From: an uncultured Muribaculaceae bacterium
GTDB taxonomy: Bacteria; Bacteroidota; Bacteroidia; Bacteroidales; Muribaculaceae
Length of the DNA stretch: 63,171 nt
Assembly (NCBI GenBank): GCA_910577585.1
Contig: CAJTNN010000016.1
Location: 1-63,171, forward strand
Reading direction: 5' to 3'
This document shows, piece after piece, positions 36,851 to 46,291 of this stretch; the first letter of the stretch is position 1, and every line of letters begins with the position of its first letter. The notes beneath the pieces were generated by a model. The model saw nothing but the letters and a program-made list of their open reading frames with translations, made no database searches and was not told where the DNA came from. The translations under genes and the position numbers were made by a program.

Positions 36851-37704
36851 TGAATCCTAACCAAAACCCACAGACCGACATCATGTCAGCACCGCTGAAA
36901 ATCAATCTTACAGAAATCATACGACAAAGGCTTGGCAACCGCTCGAAGTGGTTGCCCCCTTTTTTATTCCGTCCGCTCGAGCATCTGATACGCCAGGACC
37001 GCCTCAACCAGCTTCTTGAGGCCGCATGGCCCGAGGAGGGGAGTGGCTTCTCAGCCCGCATATTGGCCGAACTCGGCATCACTGTCAAGGTCGAAGGGCT
37101 TTCGCAGCTGCCGCAGGGGGAGGCATTTGAATTTGTGAGCAATCATCCGCTCGGCGGCCTCGACGGCATAGCTCTTGTGGGGGTGCTCGGAGCGCACTAC
37201 GGCGATGAGAATATAAGGGTGCTCGTCAACGACATGCTCATGAATGTAGCCCCGCTCAAAGATGTGTTCCTGCCCGTCAACAAATATGGCTCGCAGGGGC
37301 GCGACTCTGCCCGGCAGATAGCCGCCGCATTCGAAGCGGGTAAACAGATTCTGATGTTTCCCGCCGGATTGGTCTCGCGCCTGCATCCCGATGGGGTGGT
37401 GCGCGACCTGGAATGGCAGAAATCATGTGTGGTCAAGGCTCTGGAATATGGACGGCGGGTGGTGCCTGTGCACTTTATGGGACTCAATACCCCCCGTTTC
37501 TACCGCCTTGCCCGCTTGCGCAAGCGCCTCGGCATAAAAGTCAATCTCGAGCAGGCCATGCTCCCCGCTGAACTCTGCCGGGCGCAAGGTGCGCGCTACG
37601 AGATACGCTTTGGCGCCCCCGTCGATGTGGGCGCCATGCGGGCGCTGGGCGAATCACCTGCCGCAATCGCCGCTGCATTGCGCGCTACGGTCTATGAGCT
37701 GTAG
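36850..37704 (+). CDS. Lysophospholipid acyltransferase family protein, 284 aa
   Basis: A PlsC-like acyltransferase, with the block-I motif as SNHPLGGLDG (H and D four apart, near residues 99-104) and the block-III motif as FPAGLVSR. Enzymes of this group place a fatty acid on lysophosphatidic acid or related acceptors at the inner membrane. The exact acceptor (phospholipid versus amino-acid lipid) is not readable. It is coupled to obg through TGATG. Confidence 0.75.
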   Translation: MNPNQNPQTDIMSAPLKINLTEIIRQRLGNRSKWLPPFLFRPLEHLIRQDRLNQLLEAAWPEEGSGFSARILAELGITVKVEGLSQLPQGEAFEFVSNHPLGGLDGIALVGVLGAHYGDENIRVLVNDMLMNVAPLKDVFLPVNKYGSQGRDSARQIAAAFEAGKQILMFPAGLVSRLHPDGVVRDLEWQKSCVVKALEYGRRVVPVHFMGLNTPRFYRLARLRKRLGIKVNLEQAMLPAELCRAQGARYEIRFGAPVDVGAMRALGESPAAIAAALRATVYEL

Positions 37705-37839
37705 CCCCCCGCTGCACCTCCTCCGGAGCGCTCAATAGACCCGCGCAGCCAACCTTGCCCATCAAAAGCTTCGTCACCTTTGCCGGGGTGAAAGCTCTAT
37801 TTTTTAGGGCAGTATATCTAAAGTATTGGATTTTTTGAG

Positions 37840-37847
37840 TAATTTTG
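37840..37847 (+). promoter_or_regulatory. -7 box upstream of yidC
   Basis: TAATTTTG followed by CAG, at the end of a long AT-rich run and 166 nt before the yidC start. The 308-bp gap 37705-38012 holds this box and a 16-bp palindrome in the leader; nothing else is seen. Confidence 0.6.
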
Positions 37848-37933
37848 CAGAATGTGACACGCCAGATGAAATCCCGACATGAGAAACCCACGGATGATTC
37901 TGACGCCAATCATGCTGAACCTAAGTGGTTGTT

Positions 37934-37949
37934 AAGAATCATGATTCTT
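37934..37949. other. 16-bp perfect palindrome in the yidC leader
   Basis: AAGAATCATGATTCTT is fully self-complementary and followed by three more T. It lies about 90 nt after the putative start of transcription and 63 nt before the ATG. It may be an operator or a short hairpin. Confidence 0.5.
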
Positions 37950-38012
37950 TTTCAAATCAACTACTTGCCTAATCATTAACCCCATAAAGATCAAGCATAC
38001 CCTGCACAGAGA

Positions 38013-40112
38013 ATGGACAAAAACACCGTCTACGGCCTTATCCTGATGGCCCTGATCTTCCTGGGATTCATGTGGCTTTCGCCCAAGAACGAGACCACCG
38101 CTGATTCCACCGCGGAGAGCACCGAGCAGACCTCGGAAGCCGCATCCGCCACTACCCCCGATGCGTTGAGCGCCAACGAGATGGAATGGCTCAAACGCAA
38201 CGTAGCCGCCAATGGCGAAGCAAGTGTGGATGCCGAGGGCACCCGCATCTATACTCATAAGGATGCTGCGCTCGACCTCACTCTCGCCGGCGACAGCATC
38301 TATGGCAGTGTCATCGCCGACGGCGTGAGCTACCCCCTCGCTGATGTGCTCGCCGCCAAAGCCGATATCCCCGTGGCCACCCAGCGCAAGGCCATCGAGA
38401 TTGTAAGAAGCACATCAACCTCGATGGGCCGATTCGGCAAATTCTCAAAATTCCTCAGCGGCACCGACAGCACCGTCACTCTTGAGAACGATGTCATCGC
38501 CCTGCAGCTGAGCAGTAAATCGGGCTCAATCACCCGCGCCGAACTCAAGAAATACGACACCGAATACTCGGCCGACGAGTCGAAGCAGGTGAAGAATAAA
38601 GTCGTGATATTCGAGGGCGCGTCAAATGCCTTCAACTTCACACTCCCTCTCGCCCAGACTGTCGAGAGCCGCGACCTCTACTTCACCCCGAAGCAGGTCA
38701 ATGACTCGACTGTGCTCATGAGCCTCGAGGTGGCTCCCGGCGCATACTGGGGCATACGCTACACTCTCCCCAAGGGCGACAGCTATGTGGTGAAGGTAGA
38801 TATCGAACAGAAAAACATGACCCAGGTCGTGGAGAGCAACAACCGCATCCTCGGCTTCGACTGGACCCAGCAGATAAAGCGCCAGGAGAAGGGACGCATG
38901 TTTGAGGAGCGCAACTCAGGCATATACTATAAATTTGCCGGAGGCTCCGTAGAGACCCTCTCTGAAAACAAGAACGACTCTGAAGAGCGTCAGGCAAAGG
39001 TGAAGTGGATCGGATTCAAGAATCAGTTCTTCTCATCGGTGATGATAGCCGACAAAAACTTCAACAGTGTCGACTTCGAATCGCGTGTGCTCAAGAACAG
39101 CGACTATCTCAAGGATGTCAGCGCCAGCGCCACAGTCAACGACTACAGCTGGGCCGAGGAGCATCCCGCCGGTTTCGAACTCTATATCGGTCCGAACCTC
39201 TATCCGCTGCTGCGTCACCTCGACAAGGAACTCCAGCCCGAAGATGACCTCAGCCTCACGCGCCTCGTGCCCCTCGGATGGACCCTCTTCCGCTGGATCA
39301 ACATCGGCATAGTGATTCCTGTCTTCACCTTCCTTGGCAAATATATCTCCAACTATGGCATCATCATCCTGCTGCTGACAATCTTCATCAAGCTCATCCT
39401 CTTCCCCCTCACCTACAAGAGCCTTGTCAGCAGCGCCAAGATGCGTGTGCTCGCCCCCGACATTCAGAAAATCAACGAGAAATATCCCGGCACAGCGAAT
39501 GCCGTGGTGCGTCAGCAGAAGACGATGGCCCTCTACAGCAAAGCCGGTGCCAACCCGATGTCGGGATGTGTGCCCATGCTGTTGCAGATGCCGATACTCT
39601 TCGCGATGTTCACCTTCTTCCCCTCGGCAATCGAACTTCGCGGCCAGAGCTTCCTCTGGGCCCACGACCTTTCGGCTCCTGATGCCATCATCTCATGGAG
39701 CGGCAATATACCGCTCGTGACCCAGTACTTCGGCAATCATATCTCACTCTTCTGTCTGTTGATGACAGTCACCAACATCCTCTACACCCATCTCACCATG
39801 CAGAGCCAGGGCAACAACGGTATGCCCGGCATGAAGTGGATGATGTATCTGATGCCGGTGTTCTTCCTCGTATTCTTCAACAACTACGCCGCAGGCCTGA
39901 GCTACTACTACTTCCTCTCGCTCCTTATCACCATAGCCCAGACCTATGCCTTCCGCTACTTCATCACCGAAGAGAAGGTGCGTGCCACAATGGCCAAGAA
40001 TGCCGCCAACCCCAAGAAGAAGAGCAGCTGGATGGCCAAGCTCGAAGAGATGCAGCGTCAGCAGCAGCAGATGCTCAAGGAGCAAGAGAAGCAGCGCAAA
40101 GGCAAGCGCTGA
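38013..40112 (+). CDS. yidC: Membrane protein insertase YidC, 699 aa
   Basis: YidC inserts and folds inner-membrane proteins with or without SecYEG. An N-terminal anchor (LILMALIFLGFMWLS) is followed by a large periplasmic beta domain (residues about 60-400) and the conserved five-helix core. The core contains the motif SKAGANPMSGCVPMLLQMPI and the hydrophilic groove. The C-terminus is basic and Gln-rich, as usual for ribosome contact. It is longer than the Escherichia coli protein mainly in the periplasmic part, which is normal for Bacteroidetes. Confidence 0.95.
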   Translation: MDKNTVYGLILMALIFLGFMWLSPKNETTADSTAESTEQTSEAASATTPDALSANEMEWLKRNVAANGEASVDAEGTRIYTHKDAALDLTLAGDSIYGSVIADGVSYPLADVLAAKADIPVATQRKAIEIVRSTSTSMGRFGKFSKFLSGTDSTVTLENDVIALQLSSKSGSITRAELKKYDTEYSADESKQVKNKVVIFEGASNAFNFTLPLAQTVESRDLYFTPKQVNDSTVLMSLEVAPGAYWGIRYTLPKGDSYVVKVDIEQKNMTQVVESNNRILGFDWTQQIKRQEKGRMFEERNSGIYYKFAGGSVETLSENKNDSEERQAKVKWIGFKNQFFSSVMIADKNFNSVDFESRVLKNSDYLKDVSASATVNDYSWAEEHPAGFELYIGPNLYPLLRHLDKELQPEDDLSLTRLVPLGWTLFRWINIGIVIPVFTFLGKYISNYGIIILLLTIFIKLILFPLTYKSLVSSAKMRVLAPDIQKINEKYPGTANAVVRQQKTMALYSKAGANPMSGCVPMLLQMPILFAMFTFFPSAIELRGQSFLWAHDLSAPDAIISWSGNIPLVTQYFGNHISLFCLLMTVTNILYTHLTMQSQGNNGMPGMKWMMYLMPVFFLVFFNNYAAGLSYYYFLSLLITIAQTYAFRYFITEEKVRATMAKNAANPKKKSSWMAKLEEMQRQQQQMLKEQEKQRKGKR

Positions 40113-40125
40113 TTAATCAAGACAT

Positions 40126-40974
40126 ATGCGCGATCTCCGGACTATACGGATTTTTCTCTCCGTGCTGTTTCTGGCAGCTTCGGTGGCCACACTGTTTATT
40201 GGCAGCGGCGTCACCCCTATGGCTGCGATAGCAGGACGGATGCAGATAATCCCTTCGGCGCTCGCCACGACGATTGGCGCCACAGGCTTCTGGCTTGTGG
40301 CGACCTTCGTATTCGGACGTATCTATTGCTCAAGCGTATGCCCGCTGGGCGCGCTGCAGGATTCGGCCGACTGGCTGCGTCGCCGCATCCTGCGCTCGCG
40401 CCGGGCCGGAGGGAGCCTCAACCCCCGTCGGCGCAGACAGATCACTCCCTATTCATGGCAACCGCAGGCCGGACGCTGGCGCACGCTGGTGTTGCTGGCT
40501 TATGTGGTCTGCCTCCTGCTCGGCCTCCTCTCCATAGCCACAATCCTTGAACCCTGGAATCTACTGCGCAGTGCCGCCCGCCTCACAAATCGTGAGGCCG
40601 ACGCACCATGGTTGATGTTGGCCGCAGATGCCGGACTCGGTGCCCTGCTGGCTCTGCTGGCAGTGGTTGCCATCTGGGTCGGAGCACTGCTCAAGGGACG
40701 CCCCTTCTGCACCGAAGTGTGCCCGATCGGCACGACTCTCGGGTATCTGTCGACACGCACCCTCTATCATATCGAGATCGACCCCGACCGTTGCACCAAC
40801 TGCATGCGTTGCGAGGCCGTCTGCAAGGTGCAGGGGATAAGTGTCAAGGATCGCATTGTCGACAACTCACGCTGTGTGAGATGCTTCGACTGCCTCAAGG
40901 TGTGTGCCGACGACGCCATCCGCTTCCAGAGCACCCGCAACCGCCGGGTGACGCCGCTGATGGACAAGACCTGA
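40126..40974 (+). CDS. NapH-like membrane polyferredoxin, 282 aa
   Basis: The protein has several N-terminal hydrophobic helices with CSSVCPLGALQD and CTEVCPIGTTLG (characteristic of the NapH/CcoG-like family). Two C-terminal 4Fe-4S motifs follow, CTNCMRCEAVC and CVRCFDCLKVC. It would carry electrons at the inner membrane to a partner that is not in the window. It starts 13 bp after yidC and may be co-transcribed. It is followed by a 139-bp gap with nothing recognisable. Confidence 0.8.
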   Translation: MRDLRTIRIFLSVLFLAASVATLFIGSGVTPMAAIAGRMQIIPSALATTIGATGFWLVATFVFGRIYCSSVCPLGALQDSADWLRRRILRSRRAGGSLNPRRRRQITPYSWQPQAGRWRTLVLLAYVVCLLLGLLSIATILEPWNLLRSAARLTNREADAPWLMLAADAGLGALLALLAVVAIWVGALLKGRPFCTEVCPIGTTLGYLSTRTLYHIEIDPDRCTNCMRCEAVCKVQGISVKDRIVDNSRCVRCFDCLKVCADDAIRFQSTRNRRVTPLMDKT

Positions 40975-41113
40975 GCGCCGGTTACCCGCAAATCCTGACC
41001 TGCCTCCCCATTCTCCTCATCCCTCTGACCCTCACCGGACGCAGTTGGCGCTCCTCTGCTTCACCCTGCAGTTGCCGCCAGCTATGTTAAATTACCCCCC
41101 ATGCCTCAATCAG

Positions 41114-41908
41114 ATGAAACAATATCAAGACCTTCTGCGACATATCCTCTCTCACGGACATAAGAAATCTGACCGCACCGGCACCGGCACCATCTCAACC
41201 TTCGGCTATCAGATGCGCTTCGACCTCTCCGAGGGCTTCCCGTTGCTCACCACCAAGAGAGTGCATCTGAAGAGCATCATCCATGAACTGCTATGGTTTC
41301 TGGCCGGCGACACCAATGTGAAATACCTTCAGGACAACGGTGTGCGCATCTGGAACGAATGGGCCGATCCCGACGGCAACCTCGGCCATATCTACGGCTA
41401 TCAATGGCGCAGCTGGCCCACTCCCGACGGCGGTTTTATCGACCAGATAAGCCAAGTAGTCGACACTATACGCCACAACCCCGACTCGCGCCGCATAATC
41501 GTCAGCGCATGGAATGTGGCCGACCTCGACAATATGAATCTGCCCCCCTGCCACGCCCTATTCCAATTCTATGTGGCCGACGGCAAACTCTCGCTGCAAC
41601 TTTACCAGCGCAGCGCCGACAGTTTTCTCGGGGTACCCTTCAATATCGCATCCTACGCACTTCTCTGCATGATGATGGCCCAGGTGTGCGGACTGCAGCC
41701 CGGCGAATTCATCCACACCTTCGGCGACGTACACATCTACCTCAACCATCTCGACCAGGTCAACGAGCAGCTCAGCCGCACCCCGCGTCAGCTGCCGCGT
41801 ATGCACCTCAATCCGGAAGTCAAAGATATCTTCAGCTTCCGCTACGAAGATTTCCGCCTCGAAGGCTACGACCCCTATCCCGCCATAAAGGGCACAGTCT
41901 CAGTGTAA
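41114..41908 (+). CDS. thyA: Thymidylate synthase, 264 aa
   Basis: It methylates dUMP to dTMP using methylene-tetrahydrofolate, giving dihydrofolate. The catalytic Cys is in MNLPPCHALFQFY (near residue 146), with RRIIVSAWNVADL before it and DVHIYLNHLDQ after it. The length equals that of the E. coli enzyme when the ATG at 41114 is used, so the longer reading from 41045 is rejected. It is followed by folA, which recycles the dihydrofolate it makes. Confidence 0.95.
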   Translation: MKQYQDLLRHILSHGHKKSDRTGTGTISTFGYQMRFDLSEGFPLLTTKRVHLKSIIHELLWFLAGDTNVKYLQDNGVRIWNEWADPDGNLGHIYGYQWRSWPTPDGGFIDQISQVVDTIRHNPDSRRIIVSAWNVADLDNMNLPPCHALFQFYVADGKLSLQLYQRSADSFLGVPFNIASYALLCMMMAQVCGLQPGEFIHTFGDVHIYLNHLDQVNEQLSRTPRQLPRMHLNPEVKDIFSFRYEDFRLEGYDPYPAIKGTVSV

Positions 41909-41928
41909 AAGCCCAAATATAAATCCCC

Positions 41929-42005
41929 CTCACTCCTCACTCCTCACTCCTAACTCCTCACTCCTAACTCCTCACTCCTAACTACCCACTCCAAACACCC
42001 AACTC
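41929..42005 (+). repeat. Heptamer tandem array, 11 units, before folA
   Basis: Eleven consecutive 7-bp units in perfect register: CTCACTC (x3), CTAACTC, CTCACTC, CTAACTC, CTCACTC, then CTAACTA, CCCACTC, CAAACAC and CCAACTC. It fills 77 of the 100 bp between thyA and folA and ends 3 nt before the folA ATG, so it replaces the usual ribosome-binding region. The strand is almost pure pyrimidine and A. Confidence 0.9.
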
Positions 42006-42008
42006 CCA

Positions 42009-42497
42009 ATGATAATAATAATCGCCGCCGTAGCAGCCGACCGAGGCATAGGTCGTGCAGGCGACTTACTATGGCACATCTCGGCCGACCTCAAGCACTT
42101 CAAGACCCTCACCACAGGCTCAGCCGTGGTGATGGGGCGACGCACGTGGGAGTCCCTCCCGCGTCGCCCGCTTCCCGGACGTCTTAACATCGTGGTGAGC
42201 CGCAACCCCGGCTATCAAGCCGATGGGGCAGTGGTGACAGACACACTAGCCAGCGCCGCTCAAGCGGCAGCCGCCAAAGGCTACGAAGATATCTACATCA
42301 TTGGAGGGGGCCAGATTTACACTCAGGCCATGCCCCTGGCCGACCGCCTTGAACTTACCGAGATAGATGCCACCGCCCCAGACTGCGACACCTACTTCCC
42401 CGCCATAGACCGCGCCGAGTGGGAACTCACATCATCGCACATGGGCGACGACGCCGGGCTCTCTTACCGCTTCAACACCTATCAGCGCAAATCCTGA
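42009..42497 (+). CDS. folA: Dihydrofolate reductase, 162 aa
   Basis: It reduces dihydrofolate to tetrahydrofolate with NADPH. Family motifs are IIAAVAADRGIGRAGDLLWH at the start, VVMGRRTWESLP, and IGGGQIYTQAMPLAD. It is paired with thyA, a classic arrangement. Its start codon lies 3 nt after a heptamer repeat array. Its stop overlaps nothing but is 2 nt before the next gene's ATG. Confidence 0.95.
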   Translation: MIIIIAAVAADRGIGRAGDLLWHISADLKHFKTLTTGSAVVMGRRTWESLPRRPLPGRLNIVVSRNPGYQADGAVVTDTLASAAQAAAAKGYEDIYIIGGGQIYTQAMPLADRLELTEIDATAPDCDTYFPAIDRAEWELTSSHMGDDAGLSYRFNTYQRKS

Positions 42498-42499
42498 AC

Positions 42500-43762
42500 A
42501 TGCGTGTAGTCATTGTCAATAAATCTGACACCACCGGAGGAGCCGCCGTAGTGTCATTCCGCCTTATGGAGGCATTGCGCAGCGCCGGAGTCGATGCAAG
42601 AATGCTTGTGGCAGAGAAACTCTCTGACTCGCAATATGTGGCTCCCGCCGCCGGACGATTGCGACTAAAAGCCTCATTCATAGCCGACAGGTTGCGGATT
42701 GCCATGGCCAACGGCTTCGACCGCCAGACCCTCTTCAAACTCGATGCCGCCGCCTATGGTATAGACATCATCAATCACCCGTGGGTAAAGAGCGCTGATG
42801 CCATTCTGATTAACTGGATCAACCAGGGGCTCCTCTCACTGGCCGACATCCGTAGGCTCGGACAGAGCGGCAAAAAGATAGTCTGGACGATGCACGACAT
42901 GTGGAATCTCACCGGACTCTGTCATCATGCCGGCTCCTGCCGCCGCTACACCACCCCCGGACTATGCGGCCAATGCCCACTGCTTGGCAGCCAGGCCGGG
43001 CCGCATGATTTCTCAGAGGTTGTGGCCCGGCGCAAAGAGCGACTCTATGACGAAGTGCCGATTGACTTTGTGGCCGTCAGCAGTTGGCTGCGCCGGAAGA
43101 GTGAGGAATCCACGCTGCTCCATGGGCGCAGCGTCACAGTGATTCCGAATGCCTTTCAACTCCCTCCCCGTGAGAGCCTGAAGCGTGTGGCCTCAGATGG
43201 AGCGGTGCGTCTTATTTTCGGCGCCGCGCGTCTGGACGACACCGTCAAGGGATTCCCCATACTCATAGAGGCCATGAAAGCGCTGAAATCAACCTATCCC
43301 GAACTCGCCTCACGCACGCGGTTGTTGCTCTACGGTGCCATACGCGACGCCTCGCTCATAGAGCGCATCCCCATAGAGGTCGAATATGTAGGCGTGCAAC
43401 ATGGAATGGAGAATATCAGCCGGCTCTATCTGCGCTCTGACATAGTGCTCTCTACCTCGCACTTCGAAACCTTGCCGGGCACCCTTGTCGAGGGGCAGGC
43501 ATATGGCTGCGTGCCCGTCAGTTTCGCCCGCGGCGGCCAACCCGACATCATCGATGACGGCACCACCGGATATCTTGCCGAATGGAGCGATGATCAGTCG
43601 CAAGCCGGCGCCAATATCGCCGCATCGATAGCGCAGGCCGTGGGCCTAATTGAACTCGAAGGTGAGGCCATGCGCGAGCGGATGTATGAGTCTGTAAGCC
43701 GCAAGTTTAGCGCCGCAGCTGTGGCCGGAGCCTACATCGCTCTGCTGCAGCGACCGCGTTGA
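42500..43762 (+). CDS. Glycosyltransferase family 4-like protein, 420 aa
   Basis: A GT-B fold enzyme, with MRVVIVNKSDTTGGAAVVS at the start, WTMHDMWNLTGLCHH in the middle, VTVIPNAFQLP near residue 215 and a C-terminal FETLPGTLVEGQAYG donor-binding motif. A short Cys-rich insert (CGQCPLLGSQ) lies near residue 155. It probably adds a sugar in surface polysaccharide synthesis, ahead of the transferase and export genes. I chose the ATG at 42500 because the GT fold starts there; the longer frame overlaps folA. Confidence 0.8.
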   Translation: MRVVIVNKSDTTGGAAVVSFRLMEALRSAGVDARMLVAEKLSDSQYVAPAAGRLRLKASFIADRLRIAMANGFDRQTLFKLDAAAYGIDIINHPWVKSADAILINWINQGLLSLADIRRLGQSGKKIVWTMHDMWNLTGLCHHAGSCRRYTTPGLCGQCPLLGSQAGPHDFSEVVARRKERLYDEVPIDFVAVSSWLRRKSEESTLLHGRSVTVIPNAFQLPPRESLKRVASDGAVRLIFGAARLDDTVKGFPILIEAMKALKSTYPELASRTRLLLYGAIRDASLIERIPIEVEYVGVQHGMENISRLYLRSDIVLSTSHFETLPGTLVEGQAYGCVPVSFARGGQPDIIDDGTTGYLAEWSDDQSQAGANIAASIAQAVGLIELEGEAMRERMYESVSRKFSAAAVAGAYIALLQRPR

Positions 43763-43898
43763 GCCACAACATTCCCGTCGATGCCCGAGTCACCCATATA
43801 ATATTTCAAATATCCGAATAAAAGTCAAAAATGGTTTAAAAGGTAGGGTCAGGATGCGAATAGCCGAGTTGAATCGCTGAAAATTCAAAAATAAATTG

Positions 43899-43906
43899 TA
43901 ACTTTG
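43899..43906 (+). promoter_or_regulatory. -7 box upstream of the exopolysaccharide block
   Basis: TAACTTTG followed by CAG, 88 nt before the ATG at 43994. The gap 43763-43993 otherwise holds nothing recognisable. Confidence 0.55.
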
Positions 43907-43993
43907 CAGATGCATAAACCATGAGCTGACATAATCCCCGGCTGCATATCTATGTGTCTTCGGGGAGAGTGCCGCAAACTCACCGCAGACATT

Positions 43994-45121
43994 ATGAATG
44001 AATGGCTACTAAATAATCTCCTTGCATTCGGGTTGGCATTTGCGCTGACCGGGATGCTGATACCGCAGATTCTGGTCATTGCATTCAGGAAGAATCTCTT
44101 TGATGGTCACGACCCGCGCAAGGTGCATAAAGGAGATGTGCCGCGTCTTGGCGGCATAGCCTTCGTGCCGGCCATAATCTTCTCGGTGCTTGCAGTGGTG
44201 GGTTTCGGGTTGAATGTCTACAACGCCACAATGAGTGAGGCCCTGGCCAACACTATCGTGCCGCTGCTCTTCTTTATCTGCTCGCTGATGCTGCTCTTCC
44301 TTGTGGGTATAGCCGACGATATGATAGGGGTGAGGTATGGCGCCAAATTCATGTTTCAGATACTGGCATCGGTGCTGATAATCGGCTCAGGAGTCTGGAT
44401 GTCAGACTTCTACGGACTGTTAGGCCTGCGTGATGTCCCGGCTTGGATTGGCTGGCCGATGACAATACTGGCTGTGGTGTATGTGGTCAACGCCATCAAT
44501 CTCATAGATGGTATAGATGGTCTGGCGGCCGGATTGGCGGCGCTGGCCCTATGTTTCTATGGCAGTGTATTCTACTTTGGCGGAGCCTACATTTATTCAT
44601 TGGTGGCATGGAGCGGATTCGGCTCATTGCTGACATTTCTGTACTACAACGTATTCGGAAGCGCCAGCCGGCGCAAGAAGATATTCATGGGCGACACCGG
44701 TTCGCTCACAATCGGCATGCTGCTGGCCTTCATGGCCCTGTTGCTGATATCTGACCCGATGGACCTCGAACGCTCTACCGAGATCAGCCCGATGGTGATA
44801 GCTGTCTCTCCGCTGCTCGTGCCATTGCTCGATGTGGTGAGAGTCTTTTTCCGCAGGCTGCGCAAGCGCAAGAATCCCTTCATGCCCGACCGCAGTCATA
44901 TTCACCATAAGTTGCTGGCCCTTGGCATGACCCCGGCGGCCGCCCTGACAGTGATATTGAGCTTCGCCCTGTTGCTTCTGGCTCTGAATGTGTGGCTATC
45001 GAGACTGATAAATGTCAATATTCTGATACTCACTGATATCGCGATATGGACAGTCGGCAATATGGCCTTGACCAAAGCCATACGGCGTCGCGAGCGTCAG
45101 GAGGGGACATCTCTCTACTGA
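43994..45121 (+). CDS. WecA/MraY-type glycosyl-1-phosphate transferase, 375 aa
   Basis: A multi-pass enzyme that loads a sugar-1-phosphate onto undecaprenyl phosphate, the first step in making a lipid-linked glycan. Motifs are VGIADDMIGVRYG, NAINLIDGIDGLAAG, MGDTGSL and the C-terminal SHIHHKLLALG typical of the WecA branch. About ten membrane helices are visible. I chose the ATG at 43994 (MNEWLLNNLLAFGLAF) because the first helix starts there. It starts a block with the export genes and probably makes their substrate. Confidence 0.85.
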   Translation: MNEWLLNNLLAFGLAFALTGMLIPQILVIAFRKNLFDGHDPRKVHKGDVPRLGGIAFVPAIIFSVLAVVGFGLNVYNATMSEALANTIVPLLFFICSLMLLFLVGIADDMIGVRYGAKFMFQILASVLIIGSGVWMSDFYGLLGLRDVPAWIGWPMTILAVVYVVNAINLIDGIDGLAAGLAALALCFYGSVFYFGGAYIYSLVAWSGFGSLLTFLYYNVFGSASRRKKIFMGDTGSLTIGMLLAFMALLLISDPMDLERSTEISPMVIAVSPLLVPLLDVVRVFFRRLRKRKNPFMPDRSHIHHKLLALGMTPAAALTVILSFALLLLALNVWLSRLINVNILILTDIAIWTVGNMALTKAIRRRERQEGTSLY

Positions 45122-45204
45122 ATCACGCATACCGAACGAAACGATTTACCCCTGTCAACCCCACCCGGCGCGGCGGCAGGAGCATAAATGACCCAAAGTA
45201 ATAA

Positions 45205-45222
45205 AACGCAGGAAACTGCGTT
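45205..45222. other. GNRA-tetraloop hairpin
   Basis: AACGCAG and CTGCGTT flank a GAAA tetraloop, giving 7 perfect pairs. It lies in the 174-bp gap between the WecA-like and Wza-like genes. There is no long T-run, so it may be a processing or weak termination signal. Confidence 0.6.
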
Positions 45223-45295
45223 ATAAATTAACCAAGTAACCTCATGTCTCCGGCCCATTCAGGCGCGGAGCCGAAATTTGCTGAATAAACGAATC

Positions 45296-46144
45296 ATGAA
45301 GAAGAATAAACTCTCCCTGATCGCAGGCCTGATGATGGCGGTTTTGATGACACTGGGTGGCTGCAAAACCCCCTCGGGCGTCACATACTTCCAGGATTTC
45401 GACACAGCGATGATGGTCGAGAATCATGCCCGCCAGTCGATACGAGTGCGTCCGGACGATAAATTGCAGATTGTAGTCAATTCAAAGGATCCCCAGCTGG
45501 CCAGCATATTCAATCTTCCGATTGTGGCAACCCGCATGGGGCAGAATGCCCAGAACTATGGCGGTGTCAACAGCGGTTACTCCTCACCCTCCACATCCGA
45601 AGGACTCAGCTTCTATACAGTCAACGCTCAAGGCGATATCGACTTCCCGGTGCTTGGCGCGCTTCACATCGAGGGGATGACCCGTGGCGAAGTGGCCGGA
45701 TTCATCAAGGGTGAGCTGATGGCCCGCAATCTGATCAAGGACCCTACGGTGACTGTAGAGTTTGTCAACACCGGCGTCAGTGTGCTGGGCGAGGTCAAGA
45801 CCCCCGGACGCTTCCTGATGAACCGCGATGAGGTGACGATTCTCGATGCAATATCCATGGCAGGCGACCTCACAATCCAGGGACAGCGTGATAATGTGAA
45901 GGTGCTCCGCAAGGAGGATGGCAAGACACAGGTCTATGTCGTGGACCTCACCGATGGCAAGAGCCTCCTCTCAAGCCCGGCCTACTATCTGCAGCAGGAC
46001 GACGTGATATATGTCGAACCCAACGACTACCGCAAACGCGAGACCACAGTCAACGGTAACACCGCCCTGTCGGCAAGTTTCTGGATGTCGGTCGTGTCGG
46101 TGCTGACTTCGGTGGCTGTGCTTATTGTCAACATCACCCGTTGA
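45296..46144 (+). CDS. Wza-like polysaccharide export lipoprotein, 282 aa
   Basis: The signal peptide ends in the lipobox LGGC, placing it in the outer membrane. The poly_export domain starts with the VRPDDKLQIVV segment and is followed by SLBB-like repeats (VSVLGEVKTPGRFLM; VLRKEDGKTQVYVVDL). A C-terminal hydrophobic helix is present. It would form the outer-membrane channel for an exopolysaccharide or capsule. The start is ATG at 45296; the TTG at 45278 is less likely. It is followed 147 bp later by the Wzc-like kinase. Confidence 0.85.
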   Translation: MKKNKLSLIAGLMMAVLMTLGGCKTPSGVTYFQDFDTAMMVENHARQSIRVRPDDKLQIVVNSKDPQLASIFNLPIVATRMGQNAQNYGGVNSGYSSPSTSEGLSFYTVNAQGDIDFPVLGALHIEGMTRGEVAGFIKGELMARNLIKDPTVTVEFVNTGVSVLGEVKTPGRFLMNRDEVTILDAISMAGDLTIQGQRDNVKVLRKEDGKTQVYVVDLTDGKSLLSSPAYYLQQDDVIYVEPNDYRKRETTVNGNTALSASFWMSVVSVLTSVAVLIVNITR

Positions 46145-46291
46145 TAAGCCTCGCGGCCGGAGCGCGGACTTCCTGATGAAGCCTTGCCGGTCGTCCACCC
46201 CCTCCGCAGCAGAGAACCAGCCTATTGGCGCACACCTGCTGCCGAATCAAAAATACTTTATAACAAAGACTGAAAAGAAATTACAAGATAG

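Noticed and set aside
42419..42500. Upstream extension of the glycosyltransferase
   Set aside because: It overlaps folA by 79 bp and encodes a non-homologous basic stretch; the GT-B fold starts at the ATG at 42500.
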